A stretch of DNA of 9,453 nt from Desulfocicer vacuolatum DSM 3385 (GCA_945870015.1 CAMBQS010000107.1:1-9453); one strand, 5' to 3'. Shown: positions 1 through 6,593, counted from the stretch's first letter. The notes: generated by a model from the sequence alone, not told the origin. Program-made: numbers and translations.

Positions 1-1
1 A

Positions 2-658
2 ATGTATCCGGATAAAAAGATATTTTCCGAAAAACTGTCCGCCGTGAACCTGTCTGAAAAAGAGATGAAATCAGAGGTCGAACGAGGGCTGATCATCCGC
101 CGTCTGATTCAGGAAAAAGTGGTAAGCCGGGCCCAAACCCCGGAAGAAGAGAGTCTTGCCTTTTATGAAAAAAACAAAAGCCAGTTCAAACAGCCGGAAA
201 TGGTTCGCGCCCAGCATATTTTATCCTCCTTTTCCCCCGGCTCATCTCCGGAGCAGAAACAGAAAGCAAGGGAAGCCATGGAAAAAATCCAGAAACGGAT
301 CAAAAGAGGAGAAAGCTTTTCCGAACTGGCCAAAAAGTTTTCAAATGATCCCAATGGAAAAAACGGAGGAGAGCTTGGATATTTTGACCGGGAAAAAATG
401 GTTGAACCTTTTTCCAGGGCCGCTTTTGCCCTGGAGATAAATGGTGTAAGCAATATTGTGGAAACGGAATATGGTTTCCATCTGATCAAGGTTCTGGATA
501 AAAAGCCGGAACGGATCCCTACCTTTGAGGAGATCAAGGAGGATATCACCCAGCTTATTGTGCAGAAAAAAATAGCCAACGGCATAAAAAGCTATATCCA
601 GATCCTGCGGGACAAGGCGAAAATCACTACCTTTCTTGCGACATCGTCACCGAAATGA
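2..658 (+). CDS. Parvulin-type peptidyl-prolyl cis-trans isomerase (SurA/PrsA/PpiC-like), 5' partial
   Basis: This is the C-terminal part of a periplasmic or exported foldase that isomerises Xaa-Pro bonds and chaperones secreted or outer-membrane proteins. The visible 218 residues hold a helical SurA_N-like stretch (about 5-65), then one parvulin domain (about 67-166) with the hallmark AQHIL strand near 70-74, the GGELGYF loop at 122-128 and the closing YGFHLIKVL at 157-165. A charged helical tail (173-205) follows, as in SurA/PpiC proteins where the N- and C-terminal helices pack together. The frame is open at the window edge and the ATG at base 2 falls inside the helical region, so it is not the true start. 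Family members usually have about 300-350 residues and an N-terminal signal peptide, which would lie outside the window. The gene converges on the giant pilin gene, 89 bp away. The parvulin assignment is firm; the exact subfamily is not. Confidence 0.9.
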   Translation: MYPDKKIFSEKLSAVNLSEKEMKSEVERGLIIRRLIQEKVVSRAQTPEEESLAFYEKNKSQFKQPEMVRAQHILSSFSPGSSPEQKQKAREAMEKIQKRIKRGESFSELAKKFSNDPNGKNGGELGYFDREKMVEPFSRAAFALEINGVSNIVETEYGFHLIKVLDKKPERIPTFEEIKEDITQLIVQKKIANGIKSYIQILRDKAKITTFLATSSPK

Positions 659-747
659 ATAATAACGCGGCAAAAAAATACAAGAACCGTTATGCCGCAT
701 GATATATTTAATTTTGAATCTATTTCTGTAAGGAGGTAATGCTTTTA

Positions 748-3700
748 TTATGGTGCCGGTGCAGCCGCAGCCGATATATTCAGTGTATAGGCCGGACTTG
801 TCAAAACATTGCCGCCGCAGGAACTGTCTGAGGCTGTAAGATAAAAACGGTACCCGTTGGCCTGGGTCGAGGCTCCGGTTTTGCGTAATGTTGCCGAATT
901 GGAACCGGTGGCGATAACTTCAAAACCACCAGGATCAGCGCCTTGCCAGGTAATGACCCAATTGTCCATCTGCCCTTGAATTGGTCCGGTGATGGAAAAT
1001 GGCCATTCACAACCGCTCACTATACAGTCAAGGGGTGAAGTCAAGCCTGAAACTGCAAGTGTACCATTGGCAACGGTAAGCGGAAGGGCTGTTTCATCCA
1101 TTCGTCCGTTATTATCCGTAACCCGCAATGTAACATGGTAGACTCCGGCACACACATCAATATCACCGGACAGTGCGCCGGTACCAATATCGGACATGCT
1201 GAGATTCAAGCCGCCTTCCTGGTCGATGATCTGCCAAACATAGGGTGTGGCACCACCGGTGGCTGTTGGCTCACCGCCGCTGGTCCAGTTGGTTTGTCCG
1301 ATCAAAGCTGCGGGAAGGGTTGTGCTGGTTATGATAACCGAATCAGCGGCACAGTCACGGGTTACTGCGTAATCGATTCCGATTTCATTTTCCGCAAGAG
1401 CACGATCGTAAATTCTGATTTCATCAATTTGACCGCCGAAAAAATTGTAAGGGCTGCTGTTTCCCCGGGCACCGATGAGCAGTTTGGCCGAGTTGACTCC
1501 GATGGTGCCGGTTTGTGTACGGGAGTAGACGAGACTGCCGTTTTTATAATGACTCTGCTGATAACCGTCATAGACCAGGGTTACATATGTCCATGTGTTA
1601 GCGGTTATCGGGAATGCATTCCCTCCATCCCATACCCAGTGAGGTTGCCAGGCATAATGCACGTATCCGCCGCTCACGCGGGCTTCATACAAATTTTCCT
1701 TGTTATAGATAATATTCTCGCCGCTGGAGCCATCCCATTTGATCCAGGCGGAAATGGTCCATGGTGCCGTGTTCGGATCCAAATCACCATCAGCAGGATC
1801 ACCCATGTCAAGATAGCCGCCATTGTTGGCGTCTGTTCGATTAAAAACACCAGACCGGCAGATCTTTCCGCCTGAAGGTGTTGTCTGGGAAGGTCTGACG
1901 CCGGTTCCCCAGGCAAGTGCGCGACCATGGCTGAGGCCGCTTCCTGAATCCTCTACTTCATTTGCACTGCCGTTCCAGGGAAAATTTTCCATGCGGTATT
2001 CCGCCATCGGACCATCATAGCAATTGCCGCTGCATGCAGAACGAGTAATCTGATATATTTCCGTTATTTCTTCTATGGTAAGGGCTTTATGAAAAAGCAT
2101 GACTTCATCCAGGCGACCTCTTAAATAGGTATGAAAACCCGCGTATCCCATGGTAAACGGATCAGTGGATGTCCGTGGTGTCTGACTATAGTTGATGGAT
2201 ACCTTTTCTGTGCCGTCAATGTATACTTTCATGGTTGAAAGGTCATATACGCCGACAACATGGTGCCAGTTTCCGTCATTGATCGTTAAGGCTGTCTGGG
2301 CATTTCCGCTGCCGCCGTCAGAATAAATCTGAAAAAGAACCGTGCCATTGGTGGCCAGCCACAAGCCATAATTTCGATTGATAGAATTGCCTTTTCCCGC
2401 AAGCCTGACCCAATCCGCGGCATCGGCATGAACCTTGACCCATGAGGCGATTGAAAAAGCAGTGGTGCGCTGAAGCTCGGCATTGTTCGGAACCGTCACA
2501 TAATCATTAGCACCGTCAAACAGCCCGGCACGGCAATTCTTGCCGGAACCGATTGTGATTGCGCCATTCATGGCTGTTCCGTCCAAGGCAAGGGAGCCTT
2601 CATCCCGCACTTCTCCGGACGTGCCGTTCCATAAACATTCATCCAGATGCCATTCCGCTACGAGATTGGCGCTGTAAGGCGCCCCCGCGCCGGCCGTTGT
2701 GATTTCAATCGTATATGTTCCGCTTGTAATTGTATTGGTCAGGCAGGAATCATCCATTGCCGTAATTTTAAAAGGATAGGGATTGACACGCGCGCTCGCG
2801 TTGCCGCTTTTACGCAATCTGGCAACGGTATCTGAAACAGGATCGATCTGGAATCCACCTGGATCTGCTTCCGTCCATTGGATGGACCAGGCGGAAGGGG
2901 AAGTAGAAGTAAAAGGACCCACATAGGCGCCGCTGACGGAAAAATCTTGCGTGAAATCGGATGCGTTGACAATAAAATCGGCCGGAGTTCCCAATCCCGA
3001 AGGAGCCGGTGAAATTGCCAGAGAGCCTCTTGCGATCGTTAATCGAAAGGTATATGAATCGGTTTTCTCGGAATCATATCGATCTTCAACTCTGACATCC
3101 AGATTGTAATCCCCATCGCATACGGTAACATTTCCGCTGAGGATGCCCGAAGTCAGGCCTATTTCTAATCCGGATATGGCAGGTGTGGCTGCATCCATGT
3201 ACCAGTAATAATAACCGGAACCGCCGGTGGCCTGAAAAGAATGGCTGAAACCAAGCTGACCAATCGTAGCCGTAAGAACAGCGGGAGTAGTGACAATCGA
3301 AACGGAAGAAGGTGGCGGACAACCATCCGGGCAAACCGTCACACTTGTGCTGCAACAGTCCTGGTCATGACAGTCAATACGACCATCGCTATCATTATCA
3401 ATTCCATCCACGCACAACGCACCGGTGTTCTCGACACCGCTGCTGCTGCCCCCTCCTCCTGTTCCCGTCCCGATCCCATATCCCTGCTGACCGGAAACCG
3501 TGAAACAAGAACGGGCAATCATGAGATCATCATAAGCTGCTGTTACAATACGATCCGGACCATCATAACCGGGATTGTCGGCGCCACTGTTCAGTCCATC
3601 AAAAAAACCACCATCCGCATCCAGATCCTGAGGCCCCCCACTGACAATGACATATGCCATATTCGCGCTGCCGCCGCCCGTGCGTTCAACATTCAGTTTT

Positions 3701-4140
3701 GCAGGATCAACCGGATCAGGACAGGCAGTTCCCAACGCTGTACCCATGGTAGTCTTGTTGGTTGTGGTCAAATCGCTATTCACGCCATATTTGATGCGAT
3801 TGCCCCAGATATCATCGCCGGAAGAGAGTCCCAGTGTCACAAAAGGCAAATTGCCGAAATAGGTGGGTGTCGCGGAATCTTCCACGCCGGTTACACCATT
3901 GTCGGCAAATGGAAGACGCCCGTTTGCTGTAACGTATCCCTGGATGGCATAATCAACCTTCTCTAAAATGGCTTGCGCTTGCTTGATTTTGGCAGACCGG
4001 ATCAGCGTCGGAACGACAGTGGCGATGATGGAAATCACAATACCGACAAGTACCATCACCACAGCCATTTCAATCAATGTAAAACCGGCGTGGACCTGGG
4101 AAAAGCGACCGCGAAGGGATGCATGAAGATAATTTTTCAT
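748..4140 (-). CDS. Giant pseudopilin-like protein with prepilin leader, EF-hand-like Cys motif, Ig-like units and two laminin-G-like domains
   Basis: The 1130-residue protein starts at the first ATG (4140); an upstream in-frame TTG at 4200 would spoil the leader. Residues 1-19 form a prepilin leader with basic residues, cleaved at G19|F20, followed by FTLIEM with Glu at +5 and a hydrophobic helix to about residue 45. A type II secretion/pilin-like head runs to about 215, then a Gly/Ser hinge (223-235). Next comes a Cys/Asp-rich motif (243-262) of the form DxDNDxDG, which suggests Ca2+ binding. Then follow an He_PIG-like Ig unit (about 280-370), a beta unit containing ADPGGF (375-481), two LamG/concanavalin-like jellyrolls (about 492-700 and 711-927), and second copies of the Ig-like (933-1025) and ADPGGF (1027-1123) units. 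Ordinary pilins have 140-180 residues. It is presumably processed by a prepilin peptidase and displayed on a pilus or pseudopilus tip; a role in adhesion or glycan binding is inference. No pilus assembly genes lie nearby, no Shine-Dalgarno is visible, and a promoter-like sequence sits almost against the ATG. Confidence 0.88.
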   Translation of the reverse strand: MKNYLHASLRGRFSQVHAGFTLIEMAVVMVLVGIVISIIATVVPTLIRSAKIKQAQAILEKVDYAIQGYVTANGRLPFADNGVTGVEDSATPTYFGNLPFVTLGLSSGDDIWGNRIKYGVNSDLTTTNKTTMGTALGTACPDPVDPAKLNVERTGGGSANMAYVIVSGGPQDLDADGGFFDGLNSGADNPGYDGPDRIVTAAYDDLMIARSCFTVSGQQGYGIGTGTGGGGSSSGVENTGALCVDGIDNDSDGRIDCHDQDCCSTSVTVCPDGCPPPSSVSIVTTPAVLTATIGQLGFSHSFQATGGSGYYYWYMDAATPAISGLEIGLTSGILSGNVTVCDGDYNLDVRVEDRYDSEKTDSYTFRLTIARGSLAISPAPSGLGTPADFIVNASDFTQDFSVSGAYVGPFTSTSPSAWSIQWTEADPGGFQIDPVSDTVARLRKSGNASARVNPYPFKITAMDDSCLTNTITSGTYTIEITTAGAGAPYSANLVAEWHLDECLWNGTSGEVRDEGSLALDGTAMNGAITIGSGKNCRAGLFDGANDYVTVPNNAELQRTTAFSIASWVKVHADAADWVRLAGKGNSINRNYGLWLATNGTVLFQIYSDGGSGNAQTALTINDGNWHHVVGVYDLSTMKVYIDGTEKVSINYSQTPRTSTDPFTMGYAGFHTYLRGRLDEVMLFHKALTIEEITEIYQITRSACSGNCYDGPMAEYRMENFPWNGSANEVEDSGSGLSHGRALAWGTGVRPSQTTPSGGKICRSGVFNRTDANNGGYLDMGDPADGDLDPNTAPWTISAWIKWDGSSGENIIYNKENLYEARVSGGYVHYAWQPHWVWDGGNAFPITANTWTYVTLVYDGYQQSHYKNGSLVYSRTQTGTIGVNSAKLLIGARGNSSPYNFFGGQIDEIRIYDRALAENEIGIDYAVTRDCAADSVIITSTTLPAALIGQTNWTSGGEPTATGGATPYVWQIIDQEGGLNLSMSDIGTGALSGDIDVCAGVYHVTLRVTDNNGRMDETALPLTVANGTLAVSGLTSPLDCIVSGCEWPFSITGPIQGQMDNWVITWQGADPGGFEVIATGSNSATLRKTGASTQANGYRFYLTASDSSCGGNVLTSPAYTLNISAAAAPAP

Positions 4141-4150
4141 AATATGCTGA

Positions 4151-4179
4151 ATATTAGAGGAATTTACAAAATAAGTCAA
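4151..4179 (-). promoter_or_regulatory. Candidate sigma70-type promoter of the giant pilin gene
   Basis: On the minus strand TTGACT (4174-4179) is followed by exactly 17 bases and TAATAT (4151-4156). The first matches the -35 consensus at 5 of 6 positions and the second the -10 consensus at 4 of 6. The predicted transcript would begin only a few bases before the ATG at 4140, which fits the absence of a Shine-Dalgarno sequence there. It may be chance in AT-rich DNA, and the gene could instead be read from upstream together with the small gene at 4257-4385. Confidence 0.35.
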
Positions 4180-4256
4180 TTCGAAAGTATCGCCTGCCAA
4201 TCAGCAATACAATTACCCGTTACCAGATGCTTCAACAAAAATAACTACATGATGAT

Positions 4257-4385
4257 TCAGCTTGTTTCAATATCCTCAATATCCGGCAACACATTCTCCT
4301 GGGATGCTGCCAGAAGACAGGCAATAGCAAAATAGAGGCAGAATATTACACCGATTCCGGATAAAATAAGTAAGAATAGTATCAT
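4257..4385 (-). CDS. Small single-span membrane protein, 42 residues, unknown function
   Basis: The ATG at 4385 is preceded by AAGGATGGAGATT, which gives an AAGGA core 8 bases before the start. The 42-residue product has a hydrophobic helix from residue 2 to about 27 (starting MILFLLILSG, with Cys16 and Cys23 inside or at the end) and then a short acidic tail, ending ENVLPDIEDIETS. This layout suggests an inner-membrane microprotein, probably with its tail in the periplasm or cytoplasm; topology cannot be settled because almost no charged residues flank the helix on the N side. The stop lies 116 bases before the giant pilin start on the same strand, so co-transcription is possible. I do not recognise a family. 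The good ribosome binding site and the sensible membrane-helix-plus-tail composition argue that it is real. The alternative is a chance hydrophobic frame in AT-rich DNA. Confidence 0.6.
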   Translation of the reverse strand: MILFLLILSGIGVIFCLYFAIACLLAASQENVLPDIEDIETS

Positions 4386-4405
4386 AATCTCCATCCTTTT
4401 TTAAA

Positions 4406-4446
4406 ATTATATAAGATATCGTATTCATTAAAAATTAATTTAGCAA
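4406..4446 (-). promoter_or_regulatory. Candidate promoter region for the 42-residue membrane protein gene
   Basis: Two overlapping possibilities can be seen on the minus strand. TTGCTA (4441-4446), 17 bases, then TACGAT (4418-4423) has ideal spacing but matches only 4 of 6 at each box. A perfect TATAAT lies at 4406-4411 without a good -35 box. Either would give a short leader running into the ribosome binding site at about 4388-4398. The region is AT-rich, so such matches occur easily by chance. Confidence 0.25.
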
Positions 4447-4468
4447 TTTACATGCCCAAAATAACGAA

Positions 4469-4497
4469 AACCAAATCATGATAAATATCATCTGGTT
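4469..4497 (-). terminator. AT-rich hairpin, possible minus-strand terminator
   Basis: AACCA (4469-4473) and ATGATA (4478-4483) pair with TATCAT (4486-4491) and TGGTT (4493-4497), leaving an asymmetric internal loop and a two-base turn. Read on the minus strand, the hairpin is followed by TTCGTTATTTT, a broken T-rich tail. It begins two bases after the stop of the doubtful minus-strand frame at 4499-4663. The stem is AT-rich with an AA turn, so its stability is low; it could also be an operator-like palindrome. Confidence 0.3.
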
Positions 4498-4498
4498 A

Positions 4499-4663
4499 TT
4501 AAGATATCTTGACGGCAGATCCGTCCTTGGTTAAATAATGTACCGAAAATTGTGTAATAAATTGCATAATTTGAGCTTCTGTATTAAAATTATGAATATC
4601 TTTACCTGAATATCTCAGGCCCAAAAACACATGGGAAAGGATATTTATTTCGAACTTTACCAC
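4499..4663 (-). other. Doubtful 54-codon open frame or gene remnant in the spacer
   Basis: From a GTG at 4663 to a TAA at 4499-4501 the minus strand reads 54 codons with an unusually protein-like composition: mixed hydrophobic, polar and charged residues, with segments such as FLGLRYSGKDIHNF and SVHYLTKDGSAVKIS. The frame is open a few codons further upstream to a TGA, but no ATG and no Shine-Dalgarno sequence precede the GTG. A hairpin follows the stop directly. It could be a small gene, the decayed end of a former gene, or chance; an AT-rich spacer seldom gives such a composition, but the length is well within chance. I do not recognise the sequence. Confidence 0.2.
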
Positions 4664-4671
4664 AATTTTTT

Positions 4672-4685
4672 TTGACCCAAGTCAA
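4672..4685. promoter_or_regulatory. FNR/HcpR-type palindromic operator upstream of hcp
   Basis: TTGACCCAAGTCAA is a perfect 5-4-5 inverted repeat (TTGAC, four bases, GTCAA). CRP/FNR-family regulators bind TTGAx-N4-xTCAA sites, and the HcpR branch of that family controls hcp in many sulfate- and metal-reducing Desulfobacterota, where sites of the TTGAC-N4-GTCAA form have been inferred. The centre lies about 152 bases before the hcp start codon and about 41-43 bases before the predicted transcription start, the spacing of a class II activator site. The palindrome is seen directly; the regulator's identity is inference, since no regulator gene lies in the window. Confidence 0.7.
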
Positions 4686-4707
4686 TGTTATTCTATTTTG
4701 TATGTCC

Positions 4708-4715
4708 TATATAGT
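4708..4715 (+). promoter_or_regulatory. Predicted -10 box of the hcp promoter
   Basis: TATATAGT contains two overlapping -10 candidates: TATATA (4708-4713) and TATAGT (4710-4715, 5 of 6 to consensus). Transcription would start at about 4719-4722, leaving an untranslated leader of roughly 110 bases. The usual -35 position is taken by the FNR/HcpR-type palindrome rather than by a good -35 box at proper spacing, as expected for an activated promoter. A weaker alternative uses TTGACC within the palindrome (4672-4677) as the -35 box and TATTTT (4694-4699) as the -10 box, 16 bases apart. Confidence 0.5.
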
Positions 4716-4830
4716 ATTCAAAGACCAAAAAGAAAGTGTTGGAACAAAGAAATACCGGGTGGAATAAAAGAAGAAGCATCAGGATCATATTGTTACAAAC
4801 AACCAAATCATTTAATTAAGGAGGTTCATC

Positions 4831-6474
4831 ATGTTTTGTTTTCAATGTCAGGAAACAGCCAAAGGAACGGGCTGCACAGTCAAGGGCGTTTGCGGAAAAG
4901 AGGATACAACTGCCAATCTTCAGGATCTGCTTATCTTTAACCTGAAAGGCATTGCCGTTCTGGCTACAAAAGGAAAGGTAGCAGGGATTGACGTTCTCAA
5001 AGAAGCCGGACACTTTGTTACTCAAGGGCTTTTCACCACAATCACCAATGTCAATTTTAATGATGCCAATCTGATTCAATGGATAAAAAAGGCACAGGAA
5101 TACAAAAAAAGTCTGAGGAGCAAAATTGAGCAAAAAGTCACCGGCGGCCTGGATGATTCCGCTCTCTGGTTTTCCGATGATGAGGCAACCTATCAGACAA
5201 AGGCAAAGACCGTTGGGGTGCTTGCAACAGAAAATGAAGATGTCCGGTCTTTGCGTCAGCTTCTGATCATCGGCCTGAAAGGAATTTCTGCCTATGCGGA
5301 TCATGCGGCAATTCTGGGTGTTGAAAAAGAGGAAATCTATGCGTTTATCCTTGGTTCACTTGCGTCCACTACAGAGAATCTCACTGTGGATCAGATGGTC
5401 GGATGGGTGCTGAAAGCCGGAGAATGCGCTGTTACAACGATGGCTGCATTGGATCAGGCGAACACCACTGCTTACGGCAACCCGGAAATTACTGAAGTCA
5501 ATATCGGTGTTGGCAAAAATCCGGGAATTCTGATCAGCGGACACGATCTGAAAGATATGGATGAACTCCTGAAACAGACAGAGGGTACAGGGGTGGATGT
5601 CTATACGCACGGCGAAATGCTGCCTGCCAATTACTACCCTGCTTTTAAAAAATATTCACATTTAAAAGGAAATTACGGCAGTTCATGGTGGAAACAGAAT
5701 GAGGATTTTGAAACCTTTAATGGTGCCATCCTGATGACCACAAACTGCATCATCCCGATCAAGAGTAAAAATACCTATCAGAACAGAATTTTTACGACCG
5801 GTGTGGTTTCCTATCCAGGCCTGACGCACATTGCAGACAGAGAACCTGGAAAAGCAAAGGATTTCTCGGCAGTCATCGAGGTTGCAAAAAAATGTACTCC
5901 GCCACAGGAGATTGAAACCGGAAAGATTGTCGGCGGATTTGCCCATCATCAGGTACTTGCTCTTGCGGATAAGGTCATCGAAGCCGTCAAATCCGGTGCA
6001 ATCAAACGGTTTATCGTCATGGCCGGTTGTGACGGAAGGCAGAAAAACCGGGCCTATTTCACAGAGGTAGCCGAAAAACTGCCCAAAGACACCATTATTT
6101 TGACAGCCGGTTGCGCAAAATATCGCTACAACAAGCTCAACCTTGGCGATATCGGAGGTATTCCAAGAGTTCTGGATGCCGGACAGTGCAATGACTGTTA
6201 CTCACTGGCGGTGATTGCGATGAAACTCCGGGATGCCTTTGGTCTTGCCCATATCAACGATCTTCCGCTTTCGTTTGATATTGGATGGTATGAGCAAAAA
6301 GCCGTAGCGGTTCTTCTGGCGCTGCTCCATCTCCAGATCAAAGGAATCCGCCTTGGTCCGACACTTCCGGGATTTGTGTCTCCGGGCGTTCTCAAGGTTC
6401 TGGTTGAAAATTTTGACATCAAACTGATCGGGGAAGCAGAGGCAGATATCCAGGCGATGATGGCCGGGAGATAA
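4831..6474 (+). CDS. hcp: Hydroxylamine reductase / hybrid cluster protein Hcp
   Basis: Hcp is a cytoplasmic iron-sulfur-oxygen protein. It was first described as a hydroxylamine reductase and is now linked to nitric oxide reduction and S-nitrosylation under nitrosative stress. The 547-residue length fits the Desulfovibrio/Clostridium class. The N-terminal cubane motif is C3-x2-C6-x8-C15-x5-C21, typical of anaerobes. All ligands of the hybrid cluster appear in order: H238 (GHDL), E262 (GEMLPA), C306 (TTNC), C400 (MAGCDGR, the persulfide cysteine by homology), C428 (TAGCAKYR), C453 (GQCND) and E488 (WYEQKA). Each is offset by about six from the D. vulgaris numbering as I recall it. The start is fixed by an excellent AAGGAGGT six bases before the ATG. 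An FNR/HcpR-type palindrome with a well-placed -10 box lies upstream. No hcr reductase or ferredoxin partner is adjacent, so the electron donor is not visible. Confidence 0.98.
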   Translation: MFCFQCQETAKGTGCTVKGVCGKEDTTANLQDLLIFNLKGIAVLATKGKVAGIDVLKEAGHFVTQGLFTTITNVNFNDANLIQWIKKAQEYKKSLRSKIEQKVTGGLDDSALWFSDDEATYQTKAKTVGVLATENEDVRSLRQLLIIGLKGISAYADHAAILGVEKEEIYAFILGSLASTTENLTVDQMVGWVLKAGECAVTTMAALDQANTTAYGNPEITEVNIGVGKNPGILISGHDLKDMDELLKQTEGTGVDVYTHGEMLPANYYPAFKKYSHLKGNYGSSWWKQNEDFETFNGAILMTTNCIIPIKSKNTYQNRIFTTGVVSYPGLTHIADREPGKAKDFSAVIEVAKKCTPPQEIETGKIVGGFAHHQVLALADKVIEAVKSGAIKRFIVMAGCDGRQKNRAYFTEVAEKLPKDTIILTAGCAKYRYNKLNLGDIGGIPRVLDAGQCNDCYSLAVIAMKLRDAFGLAHINDLPLSFDIGWYEQKAVAVLLALLHLQIKGIRLGPTLPGFVSPGVLKVLVENFDIKLIGEAEADIQAMMAGR

Positions 6475-6488
6475 ACAGTTTTCAGATT

Positions 6489-6510
6489 GATCTGACAATC
6501 CAGATTTTTT
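6489..6510 (+). terminator. Weak hairpin plus T-run after hcp
   Basis: ATCTG (6490-6494) pairs with CAGAT (6501-6505) around a six-base loop and is followed at once by TTTTT (6506-6510). It starts about 15 bases after the hcp stop. The five-pair stem is short, so termination would be partial at best. A competing pairing, CAGAT (6483-6487) with ATCTG, is also possible. Confidence 0.3.
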
Positions 6511-6529
6511 GGTGATGTCATTTTTTAAA

Positions 6530-6552
6530 GGGGCGACCGTCGCGGTTGCCCC
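6530..6552 (-). terminator. GC-rich hairpin between hcp and the converging operon
   Basis: GGGGCGACCG (6530-6539) pairs over ten bases (nine Watson-Crick, one G-T wobble) with CGGTTGCCCC (6543-6552) around a three-base TCG loop. It is the strongest stem I found in the window. On the minus strand it lies about 42 bases beyond the stop of the 410-residue gene and is followed by TTTAAAAAA, a poor T-run. It is probably the end of the minus-strand operon, but with so short a tail it could instead block or stabilise transcripts from either side. Confidence 0.45.
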
Positions 6553-6558
6553 CTGTCC

Positions 6559-6591
6559 GTTCGTGGCAGGATTGCTCCATACGAACTTTTT
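6559..6591 (+). terminator. Likely Rho-independent terminator of hcp
   Basis: GTTCGT (6559-6564) pairs with ACGAAC (6581-6586). Inside that stem GG (6565-6566) can pair with CC (6577-6578) and AG (6568-6569) with CT (6575-6576), with small bulges and a GATTG loop. TTTTT (6587-6591) follows immediately on the plus strand. It lies about 85 bases after the hcp stop and just short of the stop codon of the opposing gene, where a convergent terminator is expected. Confidence 0.5.
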
Positions 6592-6593
6592 CC

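Noticed and set aside
662..698. Inverted repeats ATAACG/CGTTAT and GCGGCA/TGCCGC between the two convergent genes at the left end
   Set aside because: The stems have six pairs with 20-base loops, exclude one another in part and have no following T-run, so I do not call a terminator here.
731..831. Perfect AGGAGGT followed by an ATG at 739 on the plus strand
   Set aside because: The spacing is only two bases and the frame ends after about 30 codons while running antisense into the pilin 3' end. The match is probably accidental.
1135..1875. Plus-strand open frame of 246 codons
   Set aside because: It lies antisense to the second LamG domain and the Ig-like unit. No ribosome binding site or family features were seen; it is a shadow of the long coding strand.
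3241..3966. Plus-strand open frame of 241 codons
   Set aside because: It lies antisense to the pilin head and first Ig-like region. The composition is rich in Thr, Arg and Ile with no recognisable domain, and the minus-strand frame is clearly coding.
4185..4200. TGGCA-like sequence upstream of the pilin gene, considered as a sigma54 promoter
   Set aside because: Many pilin genes use sigma54, but no TTGC-type -12 element stands at the required distance.
4511..4525. GACGG/CCGTC hairpin in the spacer
   Set aside because: It has only five pairs with no T-run and lies inside the doubtful minus-strand frame.
4694..4789. Minus-strand hydrophobic frame of about 31 codons in the hcp leader region
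   Set aside because: No Shine-Dalgarno sequence precedes it and it runs antisense to the predicted hcp 5' leader and -10 box. The hydrophobic look comes from T-rich codons.
4698..4940. Plus-strand frame of 80 codons overlapping the hcp start
   Set aside because: It overlaps the hcp promoter and the conserved hcp N-terminus in another frame and has no family resemblance.
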